A DNA stretch of 44,334 nucleotides from assembly GCA_030145385.1 (NCBI GenBank), contig JAQYVU010000031.1, positions 1 to 44,334 of the forward strand. Reading direction: 5' to 3'. Numbering within the stretch: position 1 is the first letter of the stretch; every line of letters begins with the position of its first letter. Positions 34,861-43,177 of this stretch are shown piece after piece. Position numbers and translations under genes: made by a program. The notes under the pieces are model-generated. The model searched no databases, was not told where the DNA came from, and worked only from the letters and a program-made list of their open reading frames with translations. This stretch comes from Desulfococcaceae bacterium (lineage in GTDB: Bacteria; Desulfobacterota; Desulfobacteria; Desulfobacterales; Desulfosalsimonadaceae).

Positions 34861-36215
34861 CCAATGCGAAAAACTTCTTTACCGTCTCTGCTTTTCCGAA
34901 TAGCGGAAATAAATTCAACATCTTCAAACAAAGAAGATTCTTCCAGCAATGATATCAAGCCGGATGCGGATTCCGCCGTCCCATACAAACTCATTTTGTT
35001 TTCGACAAGTTTCAGTTCAGTCAGCCATGCATCTGCCGGAATAATATTGCTGAGTTCCTCTGCAACTTGTATGACATAGGTATTTCCGGGCCGAAGCGAT
35101 CGAAAATATGCTATATCTCTTTTTGCCTGCTCTGTTTCCACCTGAATCGCTTCAACTGCCGAGGCTTTTGTTCGCAATCGGGCCAATTCAGTGTCAAGAT
35201 TTTTTAATATCTGCCGCTGAATCATCAGATGGCTTCCGGCCCACGCCGCCCCTGCCAGCACCAAAAGGCCGGCCAGAACGAACATGAGATAAATACCGGC
35301 CTTGTTCGGTTTTTTCCTTAAATGCACCGGCATCAGATTCATTTGAACAGGGATATTCTGCATTCCCTTGAGAGCCAGCCCAAATGCCGGAATATTTTTT
35401 ACACTTCGGGGGGCTGCATGGGCGCTGCCACGGATAACTTGCTGAAACTCTTTTGTAAGCGGTTGCACCCGGTCATCAGAATCAGAAATACCATATAAAA
35501 CCAGAGCAACCGCTTCGTCATCCGGAAAAAAAATATCCCGCAGCCTGAGCAGTTGTTCGCTTTCAAAAGCAAGGTTGTCAGCGGATACCCCTGAAACGGT
35601 AAATGATTTTGAATACACCATGGAACAGTTTTTAATGATCATGACATCATACCCGTGATTCCTTGAATACACGAGCATCGCAGGCTCCTGAAAAGAACCA
35701 TGATGATATAAAAAATAATTTACTTTAGCTGCCGGAACGATTTCAATACCTGAAACACCGTTGTCGATAAGTTCTGCAACCTTTAAATACCGTTCAAAGA
35801 TCTTCTTTTTAACTGCTACCAGGAGCAGTTTCAGCTTTTCTTCCGCCTTGTTTTCCGAGATAATCTGGTAATCAAAATAGAGATCATCGGCAGATACCGG
35901 AATATATTTTTCGATCTCATACGCGAGTGTCGTCCGGAGATTTTCCTTTACCGCCACCGGAAATTCAATTTCCCGCATCATCGAATAATCACCGGGAATT
36001 CCGATAAAAATATCAGCAGCAGATATTTTTTCCTCGCGAAAAAACCCGTTTATAAAATTGACCGTATCAGACTGCCGGTCATGCCTGGACTTTCCTCGAT
36101 CAATCTGGCAGCCTGACTCTGCCGCCAGATGCATACCTTTAAAAGAGCCTTTTAAGTATACGATATTAATCTCGTAATCACTTATTTCGATGCCGACACT
36201 TGAATTAAAAAGCAA
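34836..36215 (-). CDS. gspL: Type II secretion protein GspL (PilM/PilN-like)
   Basis: The product has 459 residues. The cytoplasmic part (1-300) has the actin-like fold of PilM/GspL: GIEISDYEINIVYLKG at the start, DIFIGIPGDYSMMREIEFPV, LAYEIEKYIPVSADDLYFDY. One membrane helix (about 307-328, IYLMFVLAGLLVLAGAAWAG) is followed by a coiled coil and a ferredoxin-like periplasmic domain (IIPADAWLTELKLVENKMSL) as in PilN. It recruits the GspE ATPase to the membrane and pairs with GspM. The fused PilM-PilN layout is normal for GspL. It starts 31 bases after gspK. Confidence 0.85.
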   Translation of the reverse strand: MLFNSSVGIEISDYEINIVYLKGSFKGMHLAAESGCQIDRGKSRHDRQSDTVNFINGFFREEKISAADIFIGIPGDYSMMREIEFPVAVKENLRTTLAYEIEKYIPVSADDLYFDYQIISENKAEEKLKLLLVAVKKKIFERYLKVAELIDNGVSGIEIVPAAKVNYFLYHHGSFQEPAMLVYSRNHGYDVMIIKNCSMVYSKSFTVSGVSADNLAFESEQLLRLRDIFFPDDEAVALVLYGISDSDDRVQPLTKEFQQVIRGSAHAAPRSVKNIPAFGLALKGMQNIPVQMNLMPVHLRKKPNKAGIYLMFVLAGLLVLAGAAWAGSHLMIQRQILKNLDTELARLRTKASAVEAIQVETEQAKRDIAYFRSLRPGNTYVIQVAEELSNIIPADAWLTELKLVENKMSLYGTAESASGLISLLEESSLFEDVEFISAIRKSRDGKEVFRIGCRVHSRK

Positions 36216-36246
36216 TCTCTCTTTCCTTTTATGAAAACCGGCAATG

Positions 36247-37287
36247 TCATGATACCGGCATGTGCTTTAACCGCTTTTGATGAGAAATCTCATCCGTCCA
36301 CTGAATCATCTGATATTTTTGCCTGACCCGGTTATTAAACAGAATAACCGCCGCGACCCCTTCCAAGATCCGGCTGTTTCGAAGCTTTCCGGTGGAACTT
36401 ACCTTGTAGTACGGTGACGTTTGCGTGGTTAAGTATCCTGCAATACCGTGATACACATCCGGCCCGACAATATTCTGAACCTCTCTGATTGACTTAAAAT
36501 CCTTTTCAGCCCGATACGTTATAATTTCGGATATCAGCTCTTCTGTCATTCCCGGCAGAGCCGCCCACATTTCTGCCGGTATTGCATTAACATTCAACTG
36601 CTTATAGTCAAATCCCTTTTTTTTAGACTTTTTCGTCCCGACCTGCTTTATATTTTTGGGAAATACCGTCACAACGTTTTCAAGTCCCTGGTAATAAATT
36701 TCAGGGGTCACCCCCCGGACAAGGAGAAGCTCCTCAATGGAATCAAAAGCATCGTCCTTGGCGTCATAAGGTTCGGCCAATGATTGATAATAGTCATCTT
36801 CTGCGCCGTTAATCCGGTGATTGCGATCCGTATCCCGCCAATCCAATATTGAATCAGTGATAACATCCTTTTCCGATTCGTCAATTGCAAATCCGCTCAA
36901 CACCCCCTGCAGCAGGCGCTTATCAGCCAGATTGATATTGACCTTGCCGCTTTCATTTTCAATCCGGATCTCATACTCTCCGTTTCCGAATGACTCCGGC
37001 GGGATCTCCGTATTAATCCGCCATACCGGTGCCGCTTCTTCTTCAGCCACATCATCAACATCTACAATTACACGCGGCATGACTTCAAGTTTAATAACCT
37101 GCTCTATTGCCCGGTTCAATCCGGCAACGGCAATATAGTATGCCTGGGTCGATTCTTTGAAATTCCGGGTAATATTCACCCGGGTTTTCATTGTAAAACA
37201 AAATTCACCAACAATGACCGTCAGGAGCATCAATACCCATAGCACCATTAACAGGGCGACTCCTTTATTGGTAAAAAATGTTTTCAT
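36247..37287 (-). CDS. gspK: Type II secretion minor pseudopilin GspK
   Basis: The product has 346 residues. The prepilin signal is MKTFFTNKG before VALLMVLWVLMLL; Gly at position 9 is the expected cleavage site and the +5 Glu of other pseudopilins is absent, which is typical of GspK at the pilus tip. A large periplasmic domain follows, with the conserved NINLADKRLLQGVLS and DSILDWRDTDRNHRINGAED (calcium site) and a helix-hairpin-helix-like part (ELISEIITYRAEKDFKSIRE). It caps the pseudopilus together with GspI and GspJ, whose genes precede it. Confidence 0.92.
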   Translation of the reverse strand: MKTFFTNKGVALLMVLWVLMLLTVIVGEFCFTMKTRVNITRNFKESTQAYYIAVAGLNRAIEQVIKLEVMPRVIVDVDDVAEEEAAPVWRINTEIPPESFGNGEYEIRIENESGKVNINLADKRLLQGVLSGFAIDESEKDVITDSILDWRDTDRNHRINGAEDDYYQSLAEPYDAKDDAFDSIEELLLVRGVTPEIYYQGLENVVTVFPKNIKQVGTKKSKKKGFDYKQLNVNAIPAEMWAALPGMTEELISEIITYRAEKDFKSIREVQNIVGPDVYHGIAGYLTTQTSPYYKVSSTGKLRNSRILEGVAAVILFNNRVRQKYQMIQWTDEISHQKRLKHMPVS

Positions 37288-37337
37288 ACTTCCATTCCTG
37301 GGTTATCCGGTTTATTGCCCGGCATACCGCCTGAGCT

Positions 37338-37982
37338 TCAGGTTTCATCCGGTTCTGATAAAATACGTGCGATAACGGTCATCGGCGGTTTTTTTTCCTC
37401 CATTTGCAGAATACATTTGACAGCTGTCGGGAGGCCGGCATCACCTCCGCCGTCCCATTCCGGCTGCCACTCATATTCTTCTCCCTGCGCCATTTTTTTT
37501 AAATATTCAAACCGGATCGCATACACATCGGTGATCAACTCATGGACCATATCATCATCCAGCATATCGATTTCTTCATCAATGCCCCCGGTTAAAAAAT
37601 TCCGTTCCGCGATTTCAAGATAATACAAATCATTTTCATCATTTTTGCCAACCCGGTACGTCACCCGGACATTGCCGATATCATTGCCGGGGACAATGGG
37701 AACACTGGAAATAAAATCAATCAATCCCTCATCCCCGCTAAAGACAAACGCTTCCCGACCTTCTATGGGTATCGGTCGCCAGCAGATCGAAGACAACTGA
37801 CGTTTTAAAATCGAAAAAACAATCTGCTGCCGCTGAAAACTTTCCACATCCCGTTCGCCGGTTTCCCATGCCCGGATACTAATCCGGAACGCCCCCATGA
37901 TAATAACAAGAATCACCCCCACAATGGTAATGGATATCAAAAGCTCGATAAGGGTTGTACCGCTGTCCGACCTGACTGCCAT
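37338..37982 (-). CDS. gspJ: Type II secretion minor pseudopilin GspJ
   Basis: The product has 214 residues. The prepilin signal MAVRSDSG is followed by TTLIELLISITIVGVILVII, with Thr instead of Phe at +1 and Glu at +5. WETGERDVESFQRQQIVFSI and FVFSGDEGLIDFISSVPIVP are family-like segments. It forms the pseudopilus tip with GspI and GspK. It starts 3 bases after gspI ends and 50 bases before gspK begins. Confidence 0.88.
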   Translation of the reverse strand: MAVRSDSGTTLIELLISITIVGVILVIIMGAFRISIRAWETGERDVESFQRQQIVFSILKRQLSSICWRPIPIEGREAFVFSGDEGLIDFISSVPIVPGNDIGNVRVTYRVGKNDENDLYYLEIAERNFLTGGIDEEIDMLDDDMVHELITDVYAIRFEYLKKMAQGEEYEWQPEWDGGGDAGLPTAVKCILQMEEKKPPMTVIARILSEPDET

Positions 37983-37985
37983 AGA

Positions 37986-38423
37986 CTATTCCGTATTTTC
38001 CTCGGTCTCTTTTTTATCAGTCAGTGCCGTGGTCGACAGGTTACAGTGCTTTTCACGGCTGCCCATCCTCCAGCTGACATCCAGCTGAATACTCAGTGTG
38101 GACACAGGCATTTTTTGCGATGCCTCGTCCTCTTCAGCAATAAAATCGATGGCGGCTTGCCATTGATAGCCATCGTCAAATTCACCGCTGAAACTTCCGG
38201 GCAGCAATTCTTCAGATAACAGCAATTCCTCCATCTTTTCCCTTGCATGAAATATGCCATACAAGTAATCATTTGATATTTTATTCGACCTCAAGCCGCC
38301 GGAAAAAAGCTGCATCACCACAACCAGCGAAATCGATAGAATCATCATCGCCACCAGAGTTTCAATGAGCGTAAACCCATTTGACCGGGCAATCAGTTTT
38401 AAATGCTGGCGATATAAATTCAT
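37986..38423 (-). CDS. gspI: Type II secretion minor pseudopilin GspI
   Basis: The product has 145 residues. Leader MNLYRQHLKLIARSNG ends in Gly16, followed by FTLIETLVAMMILSISLVVV with Glu at +5. The rest (FHAREKMEELLLSEELLPGS, TLSIQLDVSWRMGSREKHCN) fits the GspI tip subunit in length and pattern. It lies between gspH (53-base gap) and gspJ (3-base gap). Confidence 0.88.
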   Translation of the reverse strand: MNLYRQHLKLIARSNGFTLIETLVAMMILSISLVVVMQLFSGGLRSNKISNDYLYGIFHAREKMEELLLSEELLPGSFSGEFDDGYQWQAAIDFIAEEDEASQKMPVSTLSIQLDVSWRMGSREKHCNLSTTALTDKKETEENTE

Positions 38424-38476
38424 AAATTACCATAATAACATGTAAAGTTTTAAAATCGACACAATAACGGCGTTTT

Positions 38477-38980
38477 TCATCCAATGTGATTCGGCTTTGC
38501 CAGCGCAACCATGCCGGTGATAAAATCAATTTGGATAGAAGAGGACCTTCCCCTGTCATTTGTCAGAAGAATCTCCCCGCCGCTGGCACTGCCATTGGCA
38601 AAAAAAATGACATGAAAAATACCGGATTCCACATCAATATCTCCGGAAACCGCTTTTTTCAGCAAAACACCCTCCGGCAGATCATAGCGGACTTCTGCCG
38701 GACCGTTTTTAAAAACATCTTCCGGTTCGCCGGAATCAAATGCCGACCCTAAAAAAATCGACACCTGTTGATTGTCAAAATCAAAAAAACACACACGACT
38801 TTCTTTTTCAGATACCGCCAGACTCCGGCTGTATCGCATGGCACCGGCAATTTTCTTGGATGCGGTCTTTAACTGCAGGTTGCCGATGGGCGCTACTATC
38901 CGCGGTGCCACAAAGGCCGACACCAGGCTGATAATCACCAGCACAACCAGCAATTCAATTAATGTAAAACCCTTTTTCAT
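38477..38980 (-). CDS. gspH: Type II secretion minor pseudopilin GspH
   Basis: The product has 167 residues. The leader MKKG is followed by FTLIELLVVLVIISLVSAFV. The segment AGAMRYSRSLAVSEKESRVC and the beta-rich tail (GGEILLTNDRGRSSSIQIDF) match GspH/FimT. Its ATG shares one base with the TAA of gspG (TAATG), so translation is coupled. GspH connects the tip complex to the main shaft. Confidence 0.9.
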   Translation of the reverse strand: MKKGFTLIELLVVLVIISLVSAFVAPRIVAPIGNLQLKTASKKIAGAMRYSRSLAVSEKESRVCFFDFDNQQVSIFLGSAFDSGEPEDVFKNGPAEVRYDLPEGVLLKKAVSGDIDVESGIFHVIFFANGSASGGEILLTNDRGRSSSIQIDFITGMVALAKPNHIG

Positions 38981-39408
38981 TATTTAGTGTTTTTCCAGTT
39001 GACTACATCCGCATCCTCATCCTCACCGCCGGGTTGCTTATCCGCACCAAATGAAGTAATTTCATAGTCGCTGTGCTCGCTCGGAAACTTATATTCATAT
39101 GGCTCCCCCCATGGATCAACGGGAACTTCCTTGGGCAAGTACGGCCCGTCCCAGTTATCACCGTCATCCGGCTTTTCCCGCAGGGCCGCAAGCCCCTGGT
39201 CAGTTGTCGGAAATTTACCCATATCCAGGCGATACGTATCAATCGCTGTTTCAAAAAGCGATATCTGGGCCTTGGCCGCACCCTGCTTTGATTTACCGAC
39301 TTTGCCGAACATTTTCGGGGCCACCAGGGCCGCCAGCATTCCCAGTATGATCATGACAATCAACAACTCAATTAATGTAAAACCACGATCTTTTCTTTTA
39401 TTATTCAC
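38980..39408 (-). CDS. gspG: Type II secretion major pseudopilin GspG
   Basis: The product has 142 residues. Leader MNNKRKDRG, then FTLIELLIVMIILGMLAALV and APKMFGKVGKSKQGAAKAQI. DTYRLDMGKFPTTDQGLAAL, GPYLPKEVPVDPWGEPYEY and SFGADKQPGGEDEDADVVNW are the calcium-binding C-terminal pattern of the main T2SS pilin. The start is a GTG at 39408 with AAAGGAG 11 bases upstream. It polymerises into the pseudopilus that pushes folded substrates through GspD. A 170-base spacer with a repeat element separates it from gspF, so it may be expressed apart, as suits its high demand. Confidence 0.96.
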   Translation of the reverse strand: MNNKRKDRGFTLIELLIVMIILGMLAALVAPKMFGKVGKSKQGAAKAQISLFETAIDTYRLDMGKFPTTDQGLAALREKPDDGDNWDGPYLPKEVPVDPWGEPYEYKFPSEHSDYEITSFGADKQPGGEDEDADVVNWKNTK

Positions 39409-39479
39409 TATTTACTTAACTCCTTTAAATAATATCATTTTAGATGGCAAAGAAAAAAGCCTCACCAATCGCATTAAAC

Positions 39480-39579
39480 TGGCAAGGCGCTCAAGTTCTG
39501 AGGAATGAGGCGTAGCTCGCCTACTCCGCAGTGACGAAGAACGCAGTGCAACACAGAATTTGAGCTTTTTGCGAAGCCA
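39480..39579. repeat. Hairpin-forming repeat element between gspF and gspG
   Basis: GCTCAAGTTCTG (39489-39500) and CAGAATTTGAGC (39554-39565) are inverted arms with one mismatch (G:U in RNA); TGGC (39480-39483) and GCCA (39576-39579) extend the dyad. Inside are GTAG/CTAC and GGCG/CGCC dyads and two direct GCAGTG copies. I recall similar sequences scattered between genes in sulfate-reducing Desulfobacterota, but cannot verify that here. It abuts the gspF stop codon. Confidence 0.6.
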
Positions 39580-40827
39580 TCAAAATGGGACGTCATTCAT
39601 ACTGAATACCGCCAGCAGCATGGAAATGACAATAAACCCCACCATCAGACCCATGGCAAGGATCATGACCGGCTCCAGCAGGCTCACAAAACGTTTAATC
39701 ATATTCCGGACCATCTTCTCATAATTTTCCGCAACCCGCAGCAGCATCTCGTCCAGTTTGCCCGTTTGTTCGCCGACAGATATCATTTGAACGGCCAGGG
39801 GAGGAAAAATATCCGCCTGAAGTAAAGGGGCAGAAAGGCTATCCCCTTCCTTGACCCGGTGATACACCGTTTCCAGCTCTCCGGCAATCAGCCGGTTGGT
39901 AATAATTTCCTGAACCAGGCGCAATGCCTGCAATATCGGAACCCCGCTGTTGATCAATGTCCCCAGCGTCCGGGTAAACCGGGCGGCCTCCACTGATTTT
40001 ACCAGCGTTCCAATGACCGGTGAATTGACTTTCATCCGGTCGGTTTTTAAGCGGCCTTCCGGCGTCTGAACATATTTTTTTGACAGGTAAACAATCGTGC
40101 CGACAACCGCGATGATCAGCCACCAGAAATCTCTTAATCCATGACTGATTCCGAGCAGCAATTGAGTTGAAAACGGCATGGCCTGGCCCAGATCCGAAAA
40201 AATGATGGCAAATTTCGGGACCACAAATGCCAGCATGATAATAATTGAAATCCCGCCCACGAATACCAGAAAAAGCGGATAGACCATTGCCGATTTAATA
40301 TAATCTTTTAAATCCTGCGAATTTTCCAAAAAAGTCCCCAGCCGCTCCAGAACCAACGGCAATACCCCACCGGTCTCGCCTGCCTTCACCATATTGATAT
40401 ACAGCATCGGGAAAATATTCGGATACACTGCCAGGGCTTCGGAAAGAGAATTACCACTTTGAACACTTTTCAGTAAGGCTGAAACAACTTCTTTAAATTT
40501 TTCCTTTTCCGCCACATTTATTAAAAGAGACAATGCTTTGTCTACCGGCAGCCCGGCGGTAAGGAGCGCATGTAAATCCAGGGTAAACATCATCACGTCC
40601 TTTGATGTCACCCGCTGGAACATCCTGGAAACATTAATATTAAGATTAATTGATCCGTCGAGCTGAAACCGGCTCCGTTTTAGGCTTCGGGCTGACGCCT
40701 GAATCCGAATGGGGATGTAATTCATTGCTGAAAGCTTTGCGGCAGCTTCTTTTTCCTCAGCGGCTTCAATGGTTCCCTTAAAAACATTACCGGCTGCATC
40801 ACTGGCTTTATATGAGAATATCGGCAT
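39580..40827 (-). CDS. gspF: Type II secretion inner-membrane platform protein GspF
   Basis: The product has 415 residues. The start MPIFSYKASDAAGNVFKGTI is typical of GspF/PilC. Two T2SSF domains (about 70-195 and 275-400) each contain the helical bundle; FTLDLHALLTAGLPVDKALS and FTRTLGTLINSGVPILQALR are the paired motifs, with GETGGVLPLVLERLGTFLE and GEQTGKLDEMLLRVAENYE after them. Three membrane helices are expected (about 170-190, 222-245, 380-405). It converts ATPase motion into pilin extrusion. It follows gspE by one base; its stop codon touches the repeat element. Confidence 0.95.
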   Translation of the reverse strand: MPIFSYKASDAAGNVFKGTIEAAEEKEAAAKLSAMNYIPIRIQASARSLKRSRFQLDGSINLNINVSRMFQRVTSKDVMMFTLDLHALLTAGLPVDKALSLLINVAEKEKFKEVVSALLKSVQSGNSLSEALAVYPNIFPMLYINMVKAGETGGVLPLVLERLGTFLENSQDLKDYIKSAMVYPLFLVFVGGISIIIMLAFVVPKFAIIFSDLGQAMPFSTQLLLGISHGLRDFWWLIIAVVGTIVYLSKKYVQTPEGRLKTDRMKVNSPVIGTLVKSVEAARFTRTLGTLINSGVPILQALRLVQEIITNRLIAGELETVYHRVKEGDSLSAPLLQADIFPPLAVQMISVGEQTGKLDEMLLRVAENYEKMVRNMIKRFVSLLEPVMILAMGLMVGFIVISMLLAVFSMNDVPF

Positions 40828-40828
40828 A

Positions 40829-42346
40829 TTATTTTTCCAATGTGACTCTTAAAATTTCCGGCAAGGTGGTCACCCCGTTCTTTACTTTTTCCCATCCATT
40901 TTGTCGCAGCGTAACCAGGCCTTTGGCCTGGGCCACTGCTTTTATCCGTTCCGTATCAGATTTTTTTGAAACTTCATTGCGGATATCCGAATCAATGGCA
41001 AGGTACTCGAACAAAGCGGTCCGGCCGGAAAAACCGGTATACCGGCAGTCCGCACACCCCTCGCCGGAATAGAATGTTACACCTGCAACCTCCTGATCGC
41101 TTAACCCCATGGCATTTAAATGTTTTTCATCCGGCATTACCGGTTGTTTACACTTCGGGCAGATCACACGGACCAGGCGCTGAGCCAGAACCCCCAATAG
41201 CGTTGAGCTTAGCAGAAATCCTTCGACCCCCATATCCAACAGACGGCTGATGGCCCCTACGGAGTCGTTGGTATGCAGCGTAGAAAACAAAAGATGGCCG
41301 GTCAGCGCGGATTGGATGGCGATTTCAGCCGTTTCCTTGTCACGGATTTCGCCGACCAGAATAATATCCGGGTCCTGGCGTACAATGGAACGCAGGCCTT
41401 TGGCAAATGTCATCCCGATCTTCGGGTTAACCTGAATCTGGTTCACCCCTGACAAATAATACTCCACGGGATCTTCCAAGGTAATAATTTTATTTTCCGG
41501 TGAATTGATTTTTGCAAGGGATGTATACAGAGTGGATGTCTTGCCGCTTCCGGTGGGGCCTGTGACCAGAATCATTCCGTAGGGCTGGGTGATTAAAGTC
41601 ATGTATTGGGAAAGAAGCTGCGTCGGGAACCCGATTTTTTCAAGATCCAGAATCAGCATATCGCGGTCAAGCACTCTCATGACCAGACTTTCGCCAAAAA
41701 GAGTGGGAATTGTTGAAACCCGAAAGTCAATGTCCTTGCTGGATATTTTCAACTTTATACGCCCGTCCTGGGGGAGCCGGCGCTCGGCAATATCTAAATC
41801 CGCCATAATTTTGATACGGGAAAGCACAGCCGCCTGAAGCCGTTTCGGCGGAGACTCAACATCATGCAAAACACCATCCACCCGGAATCTAACTTTAAAG
41901 TTATCTTCAAACGGTTCAAAATGGATATCACTGGCCCGAAACTCCACAGCCTTTAAAATAATCCGGTTTACCAATCGGATAATCGGGGCCTCGGACGCCA
42001 AATCTCTTAACTGGTCGACATCCTCCTTGCCGTTATCCGAAATTTGAAAAATGTCTTTCCCGGCTTCCTCAATGATCATCTCCATAGACTGGGTGCCTGC
42101 ACCGTACAATCTTTCAACGGCTTCAAAAATGTCGTCTTCGTTTCCGGTAACAACTTCAATATCCAGTCCGACACCAAGCTTTAATGCGTCAATCGTCCAG
42201 AAATCCTCAGGATCCGCCATGGCAATCAGCAGCGTAGCTTCATTCACTGAAAGGGGGACGAATTTTGACTGTTTCATAAATTTGGCGGAAAGATTATCGA
42301 GAACCACCGGTTCTGGCGGATAATCATTTGAAGATATTGTTTTCAT
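40829..42346 (-). CDS. gspE: Type II secretion ATPase GspE
   Basis: The product has 505 residues. An N-terminal GspL-binding domain (1-90) leads to the motor domain: RASDIHFEPFEDNFKVRFRV, Walker A GPTGSGKT (263-270), the Asp box around LEDPVEY, Walker B DIILVGEIRDKETAEIAIQS (from about 327), and the His box in FSTLHTNDS. Cys396, Cys399, Cys431 and Cys434 make the tetracysteine zinc site typical of GspE. It powers pseudopilus assembly from the cytoplasm. It is the first gene of the eleven-gene gsp operon. Confidence 0.96.
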   Translation of the reverse strand: MKTISSNDYPPEPVVLDNLSAKFMKQSKFVPLSVNEATLLIAMADPEDFWTIDALKLGVGLDIEVVTGNEDDIFEAVERLYGAGTQSMEMIIEEAGKDIFQISDNGKEDVDQLRDLASEAPIIRLVNRIILKAVEFRASDIHFEPFEDNFKVRFRVDGVLHDVESPPKRLQAAVLSRIKIMADLDIAERRLPQDGRIKLKISSKDIDFRVSTIPTLFGESLVMRVLDRDMLILDLEKIGFPTQLLSQYMTLITQPYGMILVTGPTGSGKTSTLYTSLAKINSPENKIITLEDPVEYYLSGVNQIQVNPKIGMTFAKGLRSIVRQDPDIILVGEIRDKETAEIAIQSALTGHLLFSTLHTNDSVGAISRLLDMGVEGFLLSSTLLGVLAQRLVRVICPKCKQPVMPDEKHLNAMGLSDQEVAGVTFYSGEGCADCRYTGFSGRTALFEYLAIDSDIRNEVSKKSDTERIKAVAQAKGLVTLRQNGWEKVKNGVTTLPEILRVTLEK

Positions 42347-42434
42347 TGAAGTCCTGTTTTGATCTATAAAAAATCCAGTTTAATGCCCGTTCACCAATGG
42401 CTGCTGAATATCACCCATCTGCCGACAAAATATT

Positions 42435-42450
42435 TGCAAATTTCATACCA
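42435..42450 (-). promoter_or_regulatory. Possible sigma-54 promoter of the gsp operon
   Basis: On the minus strand, TGGTAT-GAAAT-TTGCA keeps the GG and GC pairs ten bases apart as sigma-54 needs, with a perfect -12 box and a weaker -24 box. Transcription would start near 42424, about 78 bases before gspE. Confidence 0.35.
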
Positions 42451-42511
42451 TATGCTTTCAGCCAATGAAAATATCATATTAATTTTCTTCAGCTTCACAG
42501 CATCGACACCT

Positions 42512-42539
42512 TTGCCATAAGCGCTTAAAGTGATATAAA
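42512..42539 (+). promoter_or_regulatory. Sigma-70-type promoter before a small ORF
   Basis: TTGCCA (42512-42517) and TATAAA (42534-42539), 16 bases apart, each match five of six consensus bases. The expected start, near 42546, falls at the ribosome binding site of the 33-codon ORF at 42564. Confidence 0.45.
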
Positions 42540-42563
42540 CTTTTAAAGGGAGGTTAGTTTAAT

Positions 42564-42665
42564 ATGTTCACGTCAAAGAGACAATACCTTTATTTCTATA
42601 AAAGTATGCACAAATTTTCTTTCATTTGCAGACTTAACAGCAAAAATCCTGACCATGCGCACTAA
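42564..42665 (+). CDS. Possible 33-residue small protein
   Basis: ATG at 42564 is preceded by AAAGGGAGG (42545-42553), a near-ideal ribosome binding site, at a spacing of 10 bases, and by a good promoter. The frame encodes 33 residues (start MFTSKRQYLYFYKS), basic and aromatic-rich, ending at TAA 42663-42665. No family is recognised. It may be a small protein, a leader peptide for the genes downstream, or chance. Confidence 0.35.
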   Translation: MFTSKRQYLYFYKSMHKFSFICRLNSKNPDHAH

Positions 42666-42735
42666 CCGTTTACGAAAAACTTAAAAAAAATCAATTCGGC
42701 GCCGGGCAAAGCAGAAAAAAATCAGCCCTTTTCCC

Positions 42736-42765
42736 TTGACTCTTTTCCTTTATTTTATCTATATT
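42736..42765 (+). promoter_or_regulatory. Sigma-70-type promoter of the DUF2007-aldolase unit
   Basis: TTGACT (42736-42741) and TATATT (42760-42765) are 18 bases apart, each matching five of six consensus bases. Transcription would begin near 42772, about 80 bases before the ATG at 42851. Confidence 0.5.
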
Positions 42766-42850
42766 TCTTATACAGAGCAACACAGTCCGGCCTGCTTCAT
42801 AAGAAAGAACAACCAGGCCCAATTATTTATACCGGATATCCTTTCTGCCC

Positions 42851-43114
42851 ATGAGCAACGATATTAATCGTAAAAATGATCCGTTTATCACTGTTGCAGT
42901 GATTGAAAACGCTATTGAGGCACAACTGCTCACGTCCATATTGACTGAACAAAATATTCCCCACCACATCCGTTCCCATCACGATACGGCTTATGACGGC
43001 CTGTTCCAGACACAAAAAGGATGGGGAGAAATTAAAGCGCCGATCCGCTATCAGAAAGAAATCGAAAAAATTATTGATCAAGTAAGAAATGAGAATAAAA
43101 TCAAAAATGAATAA
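42851..43114 (+). CDS. DUF2007-like small protein
   Basis: The product has 87 residues, cytoplasmic. FITVAVIENAIEAQLLTSIL followed by TEQNIPHHIRSHHDTAYDGL fits the DUF2007 family (putative signal-transducing proteins with a ferredoxin-like fold): a strand, a helix spanning two strands of ligand contact, and a final helix (KEIEKIIDQVRNENK). Role unknown. The ribosome binding site is weak (GGAT about 14 bases upstream). It precedes the aldolase gene by 63 bases on the same strand, so the two may be co-transcribed. Confidence 0.6.
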   Translation: MSNDINRKNDPFITVAVIENAIEAQLLTSILTEQNIPHHIRSHHDTAYDGLFQTQKGWGEIKAPIRYQKEIEKIIDQVRNENKIKNE

Positions 43115-43177
43115 TGCATTTTATGCCCACATGAAATCGTTCTCATTTTATTTCAAAATACTAAAAAGGGGCCGATA

